Positions 51,107-59,755 of a DNA stretch of 64,000 nt are shown piece after piece. The notes beneath the pieces are model-generated. The model worked only from the letters and a program-made list of their open reading frames with translations, did not search any database and was not told the DNA's origin. Source of the DNA: Amycolatopsis sp. (lineage in GTDB: Bacteria; Actinomycetota; Actinomycetes; Mycobacteriales; Pseudonocardiaceae); NCBI RefSeq assembly GCF_025464955.1, contig NZ_JAODNM010000033.1:41262-105261 (forward strand), given 5' to 3'. The position numbers were made by a program, and so were the translations under genes. Position 1 is the stretch's first letter; each line of letters starts with the position of its first letter.

Positions 51107-53290
51107 ATGGCTCAGGGCTCGGCTCGGCGCGCGGCGGGAATCTTCGCCTGTGCGGTCCTCGTTCTGGTCGGCTGCGCCCAGGCGCCCGCGGACGCGGCGG
51201 CAGCGGCGAAGGTGGTGGACGTGACCTCGTTCGGCGCCGATCCGACGGGGGTCGCAGACTCCGCCCCGGCTGTGAAGGCGGCGCTTCGGTACGCGAAGAC
51301 GCTCTCGCAGCCGGTCAGGGTGGTCTTCCCCAAGGGCGTCTACCAGCTCTACCCCGAGCAGGCGGAGACGCGTGAGCTCTACGTCTCGAACACCGTGGGC
51401 GCCAACCAGACCTACCGGGACAAGAAGATCGGGGTGCTCGTCGAGGACATGCACGACGTCACCATCGACGGCGAAGGCTCCAAGCTCGACTACCACGGTC
51501 TCCAGACGGCGTTCGCCTCGATCCGCTCGACCAACGTCACCTTCACGAACTTCGCCTTCGACTACGTCGCGCCCAAGGTCATCGACGCCACTGTCAGCGA
51601 TACCGGCGTCGCGGGCGGGCACGCGTACCGAGTCATGACGCTGCCCGTCGGTAGTCCCTATCGCGTGGCGGACAACCACATCACCTGGCTCGGCGAGAAC
51701 AGCCCGGTCACCGGACAGCCGTACTGGTCCGGGGTCGACGGCATGCAGTACCTCCAGATCCACGATCCCGTGACGGACACGGCGTGGCGGGCCGACAATC
51801 CGCTGTTCACCGACGTTCAGGCCGTCACCGACCTGGGCGGCCGGAAGATCCGGATCGACTACGCGAACGCGACGCCGTCCACCGACAAGGGGCTCGTCTA
51901 CGAGATGCGGCAGACCACCCGCGAGCAGCCGGGTGCGTTCATCTGGAACTCCCACGACGTCGTCGTGCGCGGGCTCGATGCCTACTACATGCAGACGTTC
52001 GGCCTGGTCGCCCAGTTCAGCGAGAACGTCACCATCGACCGGAACAACTTCCGGCCGGACCCGGCGTCGGGGCGCTCGACGGCGTCCTCCGCGGACTTCC
52101 TGCAGATGTCCGGGGTCAAGGGCAAGGTGTCGATCACGAACAACGTGTTCGACGGGCCGCAGGACGACCCGATCAACATCCACGGCACGTACCTCCAAGT
52201 CACCGCCAAGCCCACGCCGAACAGCCTCACCGTCAGCTACGAGCACCCCGAGACCGCCGGGTTCCCGCAGTTCCACGTCGGTGACACGGTCGAGATGGTC
52301 ACGAAGCAGACGATGCTGGCGGCCGGGGGCCAGGCGATCGTCACCGCCGTGGACGGCCCCAGCGGGATGGACCACGCGAAATCCTTGACGGATATGACGA
52401 TCACCCTCGACCGACCGGTGCCCTCGGCCGTCACGATCGGCGGCAGCGTGGCGGAGAACCTCACCTACACCCCGTCGGTTCTGGTGTCCGGCAACACTTT
52501 CCGCAATGTGCCGACCCGGGGTGTGCTGGTGACCACCCGTAAGCCGGTGGTGATCGAGAACAACCTGTTCGACGGGATGACCATGTCTAGTGTGTACATC
52601 TCCGCGGACGCCTACCAGTGGTACGAGTCGGGCCCGGTCGACGACGTCACCATCCGCCACAACGTCTTCGCCAGGCCCTCGAGCCGGGTCATCTTCGTCG
52701 AGCCGACCAACCAGGTGCTCGATGCGGCGAATCCGGTGCACCACAACATCAAAGTCGAGGACAACACCTTCGACATCGGCGATGTCGACGTCGTCGACGC
52801 CAAGAGCGTCGGCGGGTTCACCTTCACCGGCAACACCGTGCAACGGCTCGATCGGGCAGCACTGCTCCAGGTGCAAGCGCAGAACCGCTGCCTGGCCGTG
52901 GGCGAGCACACCCCCCTTCAGACGACAGCCACGCAACCGGCGTACCAGACTTCGCTGTTCGTTTTCCGGGGCTCCTCGGACGTGCGAGTCGCGCAGAACC
53001 GTTACGACAACGGGCTGAACGCGCGGGCGGACACCGTCGACATGAACGCCCAGTCGGTCGCTGTCACCCAGGATGCGGCCAAGGTGAACGGCGACAACGT
53101 GGTGCCGGTACTGGGATCGGTCGTCTACCGCAGCAGCGATCCCGGCGTGGTGCGGATCCAGCCGGACGGGACCGCGCTCGCGTTGGGGAACGGCCAGGCG
53201 CAGGTGACGGCCGTGACGAAGACCGGCGTCGGCGAGCTCAGCTCGGCGCCGGTCACCATGACCGTCGGCTCGCCGCAGTGTGGTGGGTAA
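51107..53290 (+). CDS. Secreted parallel beta-helix protein, GH110-like (alpha-1,3-galactosidase-type), with Big2-like domain
   Basis: ATG 51107 follows CGGAGGA. The 727-residue product has a signal peptide with lipobox-like VLVGC (about residue 24). The mature protein starts VVDVTSFGADPTGVADSAPAVKAAL, the opening of pectate-lyase-type beta-helices, and continues with KIGVLVEDMHDVTIDGEGSKLDYHGLQTAFASIRSTNVTF, VSITNNVFDGPQDDPINIHGTYLQV and VLVSGNTFRNVPTRGVLVTTRKPVVIENNLFDG. The DDPINIHGTYL motif recalls GH110 alpha-1,3-galactosidases. The last 80 residues (YRSSDPGVVRIQPDGTALALGNGQAQVTAVTK) form a bacterial Ig-2-like domain. It should act on extracellular glycans; a repeat hairpin follows the stop. 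Confidence 0.65.
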   Translation: MAQGSARRAAGIFACAVLVLVGCAQAPADAAAAAKVVDVTSFGADPTGVADSAPAVKAALRYAKTLSQPVRVVFPKGVYQLYPEQAETRELYVSNTVGANQTYRDKKIGVLVEDMHDVTIDGEGSKLDYHGLQTAFASIRSTNVTFTNFAFDYVAPKVIDATVSDTGVAGGHAYRVMTLPVGSPYRVADNHITWLGENSPVTGQPYWSGVDGMQYLQIHDPVTDTAWRADNPLFTDVQAVTDLGGRKIRIDYANATPSTDKGLVYEMRQTTREQPGAFIWNSHDVVVRGLDAYYMQTFGLVAQFSENVTIDRNNFRPDPASGRSTASSADFLQMSGVKGKVSITNNVFDGPQDDPINIHGTYLQVTAKPTPNSLTVSYEHPETAGFPQFHVGDTVEMVTKQTMLAAGGQAIVTAVDGPSGMDHAKSLTDMTITLDRPVPSAVTIGGSVAENLTYTPSVLVSGNTFRNVPTRGVLVTTRKPVVIENNLFDGMTMSSVYISADAYQWYESGPVDDVTIRHNVFARPSSRVIFVEPTNQVLDAANPVHHNIKVEDNTFDIGDVDVVDAKSVGGFTFTGNTVQRLDRAALLQVQAQNRCLAVGEHTPLQTTATQPAYQTSLFVFRGSSDVRVAQNRYDNGLNARADTVDMNAQSVAVTQDAAKVNGDNVVPVLGSVVYRSSDPGVVRIQPDGTALALGNGQAQVTAVTKTGVGELSSAPVTMTVGSPQCGG

Positions 53291-53297
53291 GCCTAGG

Positions 53298-53345
53298 ACT
53301 CGTGAGCGTTCCGGCTCGTTCTAACCGGTCGGAATGTTCACGAGT
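53298..53345. repeat. Palindromic repeat of the ACTCGTGAG family
   Basis: ACTCGTGAGCGTTCCGGC (53298-53315) and GTCGGAATGTTCACGAGT (to 53345) pair over 18 bases when G-U pairs are allowed, around TTCTAAC. It lies just after the stop at 53290 and before the amidohydrolase remnant. Confidence 0.75.
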
Positions 53346-54203
53346 GGTCTGCGGGACTGTGCACGAAGCTGCCCCCGACGAGGGTGTGCGTGGGGTTGAG
53401 GTCGCGCAGGTCTTCGCTCGGGCACCGCGCGGGGTCTCGGTCCCAGATGGTGAGGTCGGCGAGGCGGCCAGGGGTGAGGGTGCCTCGCAGGTGGTCCTCG
53501 CCGAGCAGGTGCGCCGCTCGGGTGGTGTGCAGGGCGAGGGCTTCGGCGTAGGTGATGGCGTGCTCGGGGCCCTGAATGCCGGCGACGGTTTGGCGGGTGG
53601 TCATCCCCCACACCGACCGCATCGCGCCGAACTGGCCGACGGGGAAGTCGGATCCGGCGCTGACCTGGGCGCCTTGGTCGAGCCAGCCTCGGGCGGGGAA
53701 GAGTGCGGCGACCCGTTCCGGGCCCAGAAGCCCAGTTCCACCTCGGCGGTGTCGTGCAGCATCGGCTGCTGGACCGTGACAGGGATGCCCAGTGCGACGG
53801 CGCGGGCGCGCTGCTCAGCGCCCGCCGGGCCACCGTGTTCCATCACGAGCGTCCCGGCGGGTAGGCCGGGGTTGCGCTCGAGAACGCGCTCGTAGACGTC
53901 GAGCAGGACACGCACGGCGCGATCGCCGTAGGCGTGGGTGCCGACTCGCCAGCCGCGGCGGACCACGGCCTCGACAGCTTCGACCAGCGCGCCGGGCTCC
54001 CACATCAGCGTCCCGGAGAAGGTGTGGTCGCACACGTACGGCGCTTCGGTCGCTCCGGCCTCCAGCCCGCCGTCGAGCATGAACTTCACTCCCCACACTC
54101 GCAGCCACGGGTCGGCGTTGTAGCGCCAGTCCTCCATGGCGTCGAGAAGGGGTTCCACCTCGGCCGCATTGGTCAGGCCGACCGCCGAGATCAGGGCGCG
54201 CAC
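53338..54203 (-). pseudogene. Amidohydrolase (YtcJ-like) remnant, truncated and frameshifted
   Basis: Right to left the sequence reads VEPLLDAMEDWRYNADPWLRVWGVKFMLDGGLEAGATEAPY, GWRVGTHAYGDRAVRVLLDVYE, VMEHGGPAGAEQRARAVALGIPVTVQQPMLHDTAEVELGFW; then, after a one-base loss near 53727 (GGGCCC where GGGGCCC is needed), GPERVAALFPARGWLDQGAQ, VSAGSDFPVGQFGAMRSV, ALHTTRAAHLLGEDHLRGTLTPGRLADLTIWDRDP. This is the C-terminal half of a YtcJ-like amidohydrolase; the first 280 or so residues with the HxH metal site are missing. It is non-functional unless the frameshift is a sequence error, and even then lacks its start. Confidence 0.8.
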
Positions 54204-54571
54204 CCTGGTACTGCCTGGAGCTTAAGGGGGGTCGGGGTGGTCGGTTCTGTCCAAAGCAGCAAGGACCGAGGCGAATGGGTGCTGGTAGCGGAACTGAAGG
54301 CCAGTCACGCCGTGCAAGTGGCGCTAGTGATGGCAATGTGACTGCTGGGACTCCCGAAGGCACTCCCGGTAGAGCAGGGGCGCCGTCAAGGCCTAGTTGA
54401 GTACGCCTTACGCCATGAAGGTGGCCTTCACGACCCGGCACATCAGCCACACCAGCCACACCAACTCGCCCTGGTCCTTGCTGCAGTAAAGCCGAACCCT
54501 TGAGGGGTCCTCAGGCCGGATCCGACCGTGGGCGGATGCGACCGCCGCCGGGAGTTCCTACGCTGTGAGTC
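54204..54571. other. Intergenic region with repeat copy upstream of the kinase
   Basis: These 368 bases hold the repeat at 54383-54433 and then the promoter region of the histidine kinase. No gene is supported. Confidence 0.5.
54383..54433. repeat. GTGAAGGCCACCTTCAC repeat, copy 2 (inverted)
   Basis: GTCAAGGCCTAGTTGAGTACGCC... through ATGAAGGTGGCCTTCACGAC is the reverse complement of the element at 37655-37703 with a few changes. Confidence 0.75.
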
Positions 54572-55753
54572 GTGCACGCGACGGTGATCAAGAGGCTCCG
54601 GGCCCGGCTGGAAGCCAGCCTTGCCAGGTCCGGGCTGACGCTGCCCTGGTGGGTACCGGTCGGCGCCGCGGTGGGCATCGTGTTCGCCATCGTCGCCCTG
54701 GCGCAGCGGGGCGCCCTGCTGCCGCCCACGCCGCTCGCGCTGACCGGTCTGCTCGAAGCCGCGTCGATCCTGGTGTGGGCCGTCACCGGCGAGATTGCGC
54801 CGCCGTGGCTGAAGTCGAGCACGATCATCGCGGCGGTCGCGATCCAACTCACCCATCCGGTCGTGCCGGACTTCGCGCCGATCGTGCTGGTGTTCCTGAC
54901 CGCGGAGATGGCCGCGATAGCGAGGCCCAGGCTGTCGGTCGTCGTGGCCGGGGTCAGCATCGCGGTGCTCGGCTGGGCCGGGATCTGGTCCGGGCTGGTC
55001 GGCTACCCCGTGTACATCGTCGCGGTCCTGCTCGGCTACACCGCCGGGTGCGTGCTCCGCTGGTACGTCCGCGCGTTGGACGCCGAGCGCGGTAAGCAGG
55101 ACGCCGTGCGAGAGCAGGCCGTCCTCGCCGAACGGCAGCGCATCGCGCGTGAGGTACACGACGTCGTCGCGCATTCGCTCAGCATCACCTTGCTGCACCT
55201 GACCGGCGCCCGCCGGGCACTGCAGCAGGACCGGGACGTCGACGAGGCGGTCGACGGGCTCACCGAAGCGGAGCGCGTGGGCCGCGTGGCGATGGCCGAC
55301 ATTCGCCGGGCGGTCGGCCTGCTCGCCCGCACCCCTGCCGGGACGCGGCCGCTGCCGGGCGCCGACGACATCGCCGGGCTGGTCGAGCGCACGCGCGCGG
55401 CCGGCGTGGACGTCCACTACGAACAGCAGGGCGAGCCGTCGACAGTGGGTGCCTCGGCCGGCTTGGGCCTCTACCGCATCGCGCAGGAGTCGCTGGCCAA
55501 CATCGCCAAGCACGCCCCCGACGCCACCGCCCGGATCCACCTGCACGTCGACCAGGAAAGCACCAGGCTGATCGTGCGCAACGGCCTGCCCGCCACCTGC
55601 TCCGACGCCGCGTCCGGCGGGGCGGGGCTGCCGGGCATGCGCGAACGCGCCGCGCAGCTGGGCGCCGACCTCAGTGCCGGACCGCTTGGGGGACAATGGG
55701 TTGTGGACATCACGGTGCCCTGCCCGCAGTCGAGGACGCAGGTGAGTTCGTGA
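54572..55753 (+). CDS. Sensor histidine kinase (DesK/NarL-partner type)
   Basis: GTG 54572 starts a 393-residue product with four to six membrane helices in the first 170 residues (WWVPVGAAVGIVFAIVALA, VSIAVLGWAGIWSGLVGYPVYIVAVLLG), a HisKA_3 dimerisation helix with phospho-His in ERQRIAREVHDVVAHSLSITLLHL (about residue 198), and an HATPase domain (LGLYRIAQESLANIAKHAPDA, GLPGMRERAAQLGADLSAGP). It has no large extracytoplasmic domain, so it probably senses within the membrane. Its TGA overlaps the GTG of the regulator gene, so the pair is translationally coupled. Confidence 0.92.
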   Translation: MHATVIKRLRARLEASLARSGLTLPWWVPVGAAVGIVFAIVALAQRGALLPPTPLALTGLLEAASILVWAVTGEIAPPWLKSSTIIAAVAIQLTHPVVPDFAPIVLVFLTAEMAAIARPRLSVVVAGVSIAVLGWAGIWSGLVGYPVYIVAVLLGYTAGCVLRWYVRALDAERGKQDAVREQAVLAERQRIAREVHDVVAHSLSITLLHLTGARRALQQDRDVDEAVDGLTEAERVGRVAMADIRRAVGLLARTPAGTRPLPGADDIAGLVERTRAAGVDVHYEQQGEPSTVGASAGLGLYRIAQESLANIAKHAPDATARIHLHVDQESTRLIVRNGLPATCSDAASGGAGLPGMRERAAQLGADLSAGPLGGQWVVDITVPCPQSRTQVSS

Positions 55754-57279
55754 CCGAGCCCGCCGACGCCGTCATCCGGGTCCTGCTGGTCGACGACCAG
55801 GAGCTGGTCCGCTCCGGTCTTCGCCGCATCCTGCGCCGCCGCGACGGGTTCGTGATCGCCGGCGAATGCGGCGACGGAGCCGAAGTGCCCGCCGCGCTCG
55901 CCGCCTGCGACGTCGACGTCGTCGTGATGGACCTGCGGATGAAGGAGGTCGACGGGATCGAGGCGACCCGGCGGCTGCGGTTGGCCGGCAGCCACCCGCC
56001 GGTGCTGGCGCTGACCACGTTCGACGACGACCGGTTGCTCGCGGGCGCGCTGCGTGCGGGAGCCGTCGGCTATGTCCTCAAGGACTCCTCCGCCGAGGAC
56101 CTGATCCGCGCTGTACGCGCTGTCGCCGCGGGCGACGCGTGGCTCGACGCCGCGGTCACCGCGCGCGTGCTCACGACGTTTCGGTTGGCCGCCGAAGACG
56201 GCCGCACCGGCCCGTGCCCCGAACTGCTCACCCCGCGCGAGCACGAGGTGCTCCGCGCTATCGGCCGCGGCCTGACCAACGCCGAGATCGCCGCCACACT
56301 GGTCATCTCGGAGGTCACGGTGAAAAGCCACATCGGCCGGATCTTCACCAAACTCGGCCTGCGCGACCGGGCCGCCGCCATCGTCTACGCCTTCGACCAC
56401 GGCATCGTCAGTCCCGGCCAGGTCAGTCCCGGCCAGGTCAGCGTGTCCACTAAGGACGAGATACCGCAGCCGGTTGTGCAAGAGTCGCCGGATCCCTTGC
56501 CCCACCTACGCTTCTCGGTGCTCGGCCCGCTGCGGGCCTGGCGCGACGGCGTACAGCTGGACCTCGGGCCGGTCCGCCAGCAAGCGTTGCTGGCTGTGTT
56601 GGTGCTGCGCCCGGACGTGACGGTCAGCCGGCGGGAGCTGCTCGACGCGGTGTGGGGACTCGAACCGCCGGGCACCGGCGGCAAGGTGGTGCCGGTGTAC
56701 GTGCACCGGCTGCGCAAGTGCCTGCGGGCCGACGGCTTTTCGGATTCGGTGATCGGCCGGGACCGGGGCGGCTACCGCTTTTTCAGCGGCGGCGTGCAAG
56801 TGGATTCGGCCCGGTTGGCGGAGATCGCCGCCGAAGCAGGCGCGGCCGAGGACGCGGGCGACCTGGCCGCCGCGGTAGGGGCGTGCGGCCGCGCGCTCGA
56901 CTTGTTCGAGGGCGATCCCTTGGCCGGGCTTCCCGGGCCGTTCGCCGCCGGGGAACGGCGTCGGCTGACGGAACGCCGGATCGCGTTGTCACAGCAGAAG
57001 TCGGAGTTGCGCTTGCGACTGGCCCAGTACGGCGAAGCGGTCGGCGAGCTGTCCGTCCTGACCGCGGCGAACCCGCACAGCGAACCGCTGGCCGCGTTGC
57101 TGATGCGCGCCCTTCACGGCAGTGGTCGTCGAGCCGACGCACTGGCGGTGTACGGCCAGATCCGACGTCGGCTGGTGGACGACCTCGGGATGGAGCCGAG
57201 CGAGGAGCTGCGCCGAGCCCACCACGAGGTGCTGCGCGAAGACGAGACCCCGCTCGGCGCCGCTCAGCGGCCACGCTAG
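55750..57279 (+). CDS. Fusion of NarL-type response regulator with SARP (wHTH-BTAD) regulator
   Basis: The 509-residue product starts at GTG 55750 within the kinase stop (GTGA). Residues 8-125 are a receiver (VLLVDDQELV, phospho-Asp D61 in VVVMDLRMKEVDG, ALTTFDDD, VLKDSSAEDL). Residues about 158-222 are a LuxR helix-turn-helix (LTPREHEVLRAIGRGLTNAEIAATLVISEVTVKSHIGRIFTKLGLRDRAAAIVYAFDHG), where NarL proteins normally end. A linker VSPGQVSPGQVS, encoded by two exact 15-base repeats (56411-56440), joins a SARP: winged helix LRFSVLGPLRAWRDGVQLDLGPVRQQALLAVLVLRPDVTVSRRELLDAVWG and BTAD domain (RLTERRIALSQQKSELRLRLAQYGEAVGELSVL, DDLGMEPSEELRRAHHEVL). GTG 56443 could start a free SARP. Target genes may be the facing ESX operon. 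Confidence 0.93.
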   Translation: MTEPADAVIRVLLVDDQELVRSGLRRILRRRDGFVIAGECGDGAEVPAALAACDVDVVVMDLRMKEVDGIEATRRLRLAGSHPPVLALTTFDDDRLLAGALRAGAVGYVLKDSSAEDLIRAVRAVAAGDAWLDAAVTARVLTTFRLAAEDGRTGPCPELLTPREHEVLRAIGRGLTNAEIAATLVISEVTVKSHIGRIFTKLGLRDRAAAIVYAFDHGIVSPGQVSPGQVSVSTKDEIPQPVVQESPDPLPHLRFSVLGPLRAWRDGVQLDLGPVRQQALLAVLVLRPDVTVSRRELLDAVWGLEPPGTGGKVVPVYVHRLRKCLRADGFSDSVIGRDRGGYRFFSGGVQVDSARLAEIAAEAGAAEDAGDLAAAVGACGRALDLFEGDPLAGLPGPFAAGERRRLTERRIALSQQKSELRLRLAQYGEAVGELSVLTAANPHSEPLAALLMRALHGSGRRADALAVYGQIRRRLVDDLGMEPSEELRRAHHEVLREDETPLGAAQRPR

Positions 57280-58187
57280 GCGTCGGCGGTGTGGTCCACT
57301 TTGGACGCCTTGGACGTCGGACCCAGCGTCACCGTGACAGTCAGGCCCTCCGGCGAGTCGTCGTCGGCCAACGCACTCGACGACGTCGAGTTCCCGGTGG
57401 TCCCGGTGGTCCCGGTGTCCTGCCCGCTGGTAGAAGCCCCTTGAGCGCTGCTCCCGCCGAGCTGCGTCATCACCTGCTGGACGGCCTCAACGGTCTGTGT
57501 CACCGACTGGATGAGCTGCAGCAAGGCCTGCGAGCTGTTCAGCAGGGTGCCCATCTTCGCGGCGATCTTCTGCCCGTACTCCACCGCGATCTCCACGGCC
57601 TGCGGGATCGCCGCCGCGACGCTCGCGCCGAAGGTCGCCGAAGCCGCGGCGAGCGCCTGGGTCATGATCGTGATGATCTTCCCGGCAGCCTCGTTGACCA
57701 GCTCCGTAACAGCCTGGCTGACCTGCGCGACCACCTCGCCCGCCCCGGACACCGCAGCCGACACCGCGGTACTGGCCTGGCCGATCGCGGCGATCCCGTC
57801 GGCGTTGCGCGCACCGGTGTCGCGATACTGCGACGCGGCCGCACCCGACCAGCCGGTGGTCTCCGCACCGGCCGACTTGCGATACGAGTCGGCGACGGAC
57901 GTGACGTCCTGCCCGGCGCCCTGCAGGCTCTGGGCGCTCGACGAAACAGAGCTCGGATCGCCGGTCAGTTGCTTCAGCGGTTCTTCGAGAAACGAAACGA
58001 GTTCCGTGACCGCGCCGAAGCCGGCACTGGTGATGGCCGACAACGGATTTCCGGTCGAGCCGAGCAGATCGAGTGCGGTACTCGCCCCGCCGAGACCGGC
58101 GGACAACCAGTCCTTGTTCTGCACGGCGGCGGTGGTCGACTTCAGGTCGGCGAGTAGCTGGCCGGTGCTCGTCGTCGCGGGAATCAC
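57276..58187 (-). CDS. Large WXG-like ESX (type VII) substrate
   Basis: The 303-residue product is Ala/Ser/Gln-rich and helical, with the WxG turn TGWSGAAASQYRDTGARNADGIAAI at about 110 and no signal peptide, as in WXG100/LXG-type substrates of type VII secretion. A second half (AAAIPQAVEIAVEYGQKIAAKMGTLLNSSQALLQLIQSV) is a longer helical region, and the tail is Ser/Thr/Gly-rich (GQDTGTTGTTGNSTSSS). It is the last gene of the ESX operon, overlaps the EspC-like start by 4 bases, and its stop overlaps the SARP gene end. Confidence 0.75.
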   Translation of the reverse strand: MIPATTSTGQLLADLKSTTAAVQNKDWLSAGLGGASTALDLLGSTGNPLSAITSAGFGAVTELVSFLEEPLKQLTGDPSSVSSSAQSLQGAGQDVTSVADSYRKSAGAETTGWSGAAASQYRDTGARNADGIAAIGQASTAVSAAVSGAGEVVAQVSQAVTELVNEAAGKIITIMTQALAAASATFGASVAAAIPQAVEIAVEYGQKIAAKMGTLLNSSQALLQLIQSVTQTVEAVQQVMTQLGGSSAQGASTSGQDTGTTGTTGNSTSSSALADDDSPEGLTVTVTLGPTSKASKVDHTADA

Positions 58188-58498
58188 TGGACGTCCTCCC
58201 GACCCAGTCGCGCGGCGTGGCTTTCGTCCGTGCGACGGTAGCTTTCGGCTGCCTGCCCGAGCTTCGCGCTCGTAGCGTCCACAACGGACGATGCGTGCGC
58301 GATGGCCGCCGTGGTCTTGGTCGCGGCGCCTTGCAGCCCGGCGGCGAGGAACCCGACGAACGTGCCGAGCGCGTTGGCGCCCAGCCCATCCGGTTGCCCG
58401 GAGGCGACCGCGGACAGCTGTCCACCGAGGTCGCGGACCGTGCCGGAGTGTTTCCGGAGCTGCGCCAGGTCGACCTGAAACTGTTGCGGGGTAGTCAT
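58184..58498 (-). CDS. EspC-like ESX secreted helical protein
   Basis: The 104-residue product (MTTPQQFQVDLAQLRKHSGTVRDLGGQLSAVASG... AESYRRTDESHAARLG) has the EspC/DUF2580 pattern: F-x-V-D-x-x-x-L-x-x-H at the start and Y-x-x-x-D near the end, the latter acting as a type VII export tag. It overlaps its neighbours by 4 bases on each side, so it is translated with them. Confidence 0.85.
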   Translation of the reverse strand: MTTPQQFQVDLAQLRKHSGTVRDLGGQLSAVASGQPDGLGANALGTFVGFLAAGLQGAATKTTAAIAHASSVVDATSAKLGQAAESYRRTDESHAARLGREDVQ

Positions 58499-58926
58499 TC
58501 TACGATCTCCGGTGGGTTCGCGAAGTAGTCGTCGTCGTGGCCGACGGGCGGCCGCTCCGAGTCGCCGGCCGGCGCCACGCCGACACCTGCGGCGGGCGGA
58601 AGGTTCTGTTTGACGAGTTCCAGGGCGGGTCCGTCACCGACGTACTCGGTCATGATCTCGACGACCTGGGCCCCGACGGCGCGTTGCGCTTGCTGCGCGG
58701 TGGCCAGGATGAGCGTGGCGAGTTGGTTCGCTTCGAGCGCGCGAGCCGCCGACGTCAGCTTGAGGGCCTCGAGCGCGCCGCTGGCACCGACCGACACCGC
58801 GACTTCGCCACGCGGTGAAGTCGCGCTCCCCCCGACCCGCCGCAGGCTCGCGCCGGCCGCCTGCGCATTCGCCGACGCCCGGGCGAGGCGTTTGTCGTAG
58901 CTCGCCAGCCATTGTGCTGGATCCAC
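58495..58926 (-). CDS. YbaB/EbfC-family protein of the ESX operon
   Basis: The 143-residue product (MDPAQWLASYDKRLARASANAQAAGASLRRVGGSATSPRGEVAVSVGASGALEALKLTSAARAL) matches the YbaB/EbfC layout: helix, SPRGEVAVSV strand, G-x-L-x-x-L-x-L strand, and helix with LATLILATAQQAQRAV. These are small nucleoid-associated DNA-binding proteins; actinomycete versions are often placed in ESX-like operons. The Asp/Glu/Pro-rich tail (ERPPVGHDDDYFANPPEIVE) is not part of the fold. Confidence 0.85.
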   Translation of the reverse strand: MDPAQWLASYDKRLARASANAQAAGASLRRVGGSATSPRGEVAVSVGASGALEALKLTSAARALEANQLATLILATAQQAQRAVGAQVVEIMTEYVGDGPALELVKQNLPPAAGVGVAPAGDSERPPVGHDDDYFANPPEIVE

Positions 58927-58936
58927 GGTATTCCCT

Positions 58937-59755
58937 TCAGTTGCTGCGGACGATCGTGGCCATGTCGTTGAGCGCGAACCTCAGGTCGGCCTGGCGCACC
59001 GGGTTGACGCTCACCCAGCCGTCCGTAGCGCGGTTCACCCTGACTCGACCCCGCGGACCGTCCAACCAGGACAGTTCGACACCGGCCCGAACGTTCCCCC
59101 CACCGGAACGCCGGGTAGCGCCGAACTGTCCCCGACCGGTCAGCTCCGGAAGCAGCCCGGCAAGCCTGCCGAGCGCCTCGGGATCACCGCCGCAGTCGCG
59201 GACGAGGTCCCGCAGGCACTGCTCTTTCGCCGCGTCATCGGAGATTTCGGCGATCAGCCGCGTCGCCGTGTTCACCGCGTGCGCGGGCAGGACGATCGGC
59301 ATCGATCTGGCCGGAATGAGATCGGGCACCATCGACAGCAGCTCATCGGTCAGCGCTGTCTGACCGACCCGCCGGATCCACACGGTGCTCGCCGGATCGT
59401 CGTCCAGCGGCTGACGGCAGATCAGCGCCCACGACCGGTAGACCATCGCGACGACGCCCGTCGCCCCGCCGGGGCCGGCCAGCACGAGGTCGATCGTGCC
59501 GCGGTGTTCTCGCAAGGCCGCGACCAGCTCGGCAGCGGGTCCGAGCGGCCCGGTTTCGTCGGCAAAACCGCGTAGCCGCAAGGTTTGTCCTGCCGCGGCC
59601 AGTAGCACTTCCCGCTCGCCGGCGATCCGGCCGAACGACGGTACGCGCAGCGGGTACGGCAGCGACACCCCGGCGTGCGCGGCGAGCAGGTCCAGCTCTA
59701 CAAGTCCGAAGTGGACAGTTCCGGGCGCTTCGGCGTCGGCGATAACAGACGTCAT
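58937..59755 (-). CDS. EspG-family ESX chaperone
   Basis: The 272-residue product resembles EspG (ESX secretion-associated) proteins: FGLVELDLLAAHAGVSLPYPLRVPSFGRIAGEREVLLAAAGQTLRLRGFAD, then alternating strands and WIRRVGQTALTDELLSMVPDLIPARSMPIVLP. EspG binds PE/PPE or related substrates in the cytoplasm and delivers them to the secretion machine. Its gene follows the PPE-like and small helical genes, as in mycobacterial ESX loci. Confidence 0.82.
   Translation of the reverse strand: MTSVIADAEAPGTVHFGLVELDLLAAHAGVSLPYPLRVPSFGRIAGEREVLLAAAGQTLRLRGFADETGPLGPAAELVAALREHRGTIDLVLAGPGGATGVVAMVYRSWALICRQPLDDDPASTVWIRRVGQTALTDELLSMVPDLIPARSMPIVLPAHAVNTATRLIAEISDDAAKEQCLRDLVRDCGGDPEALGRLAGLLPELTGRGQFGATRRSGGGNVRAGVELSWLDGPRGRVRVNRATDGWVSVNPVRQADLRFALNDMATIVRSN

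Noticed and set aside
53338..54203. Two separate small amidohydrolase genes
   Set aside because: The two frames join into one family sequence when a single G is restored near 53727, and the N-terminal half is absent.
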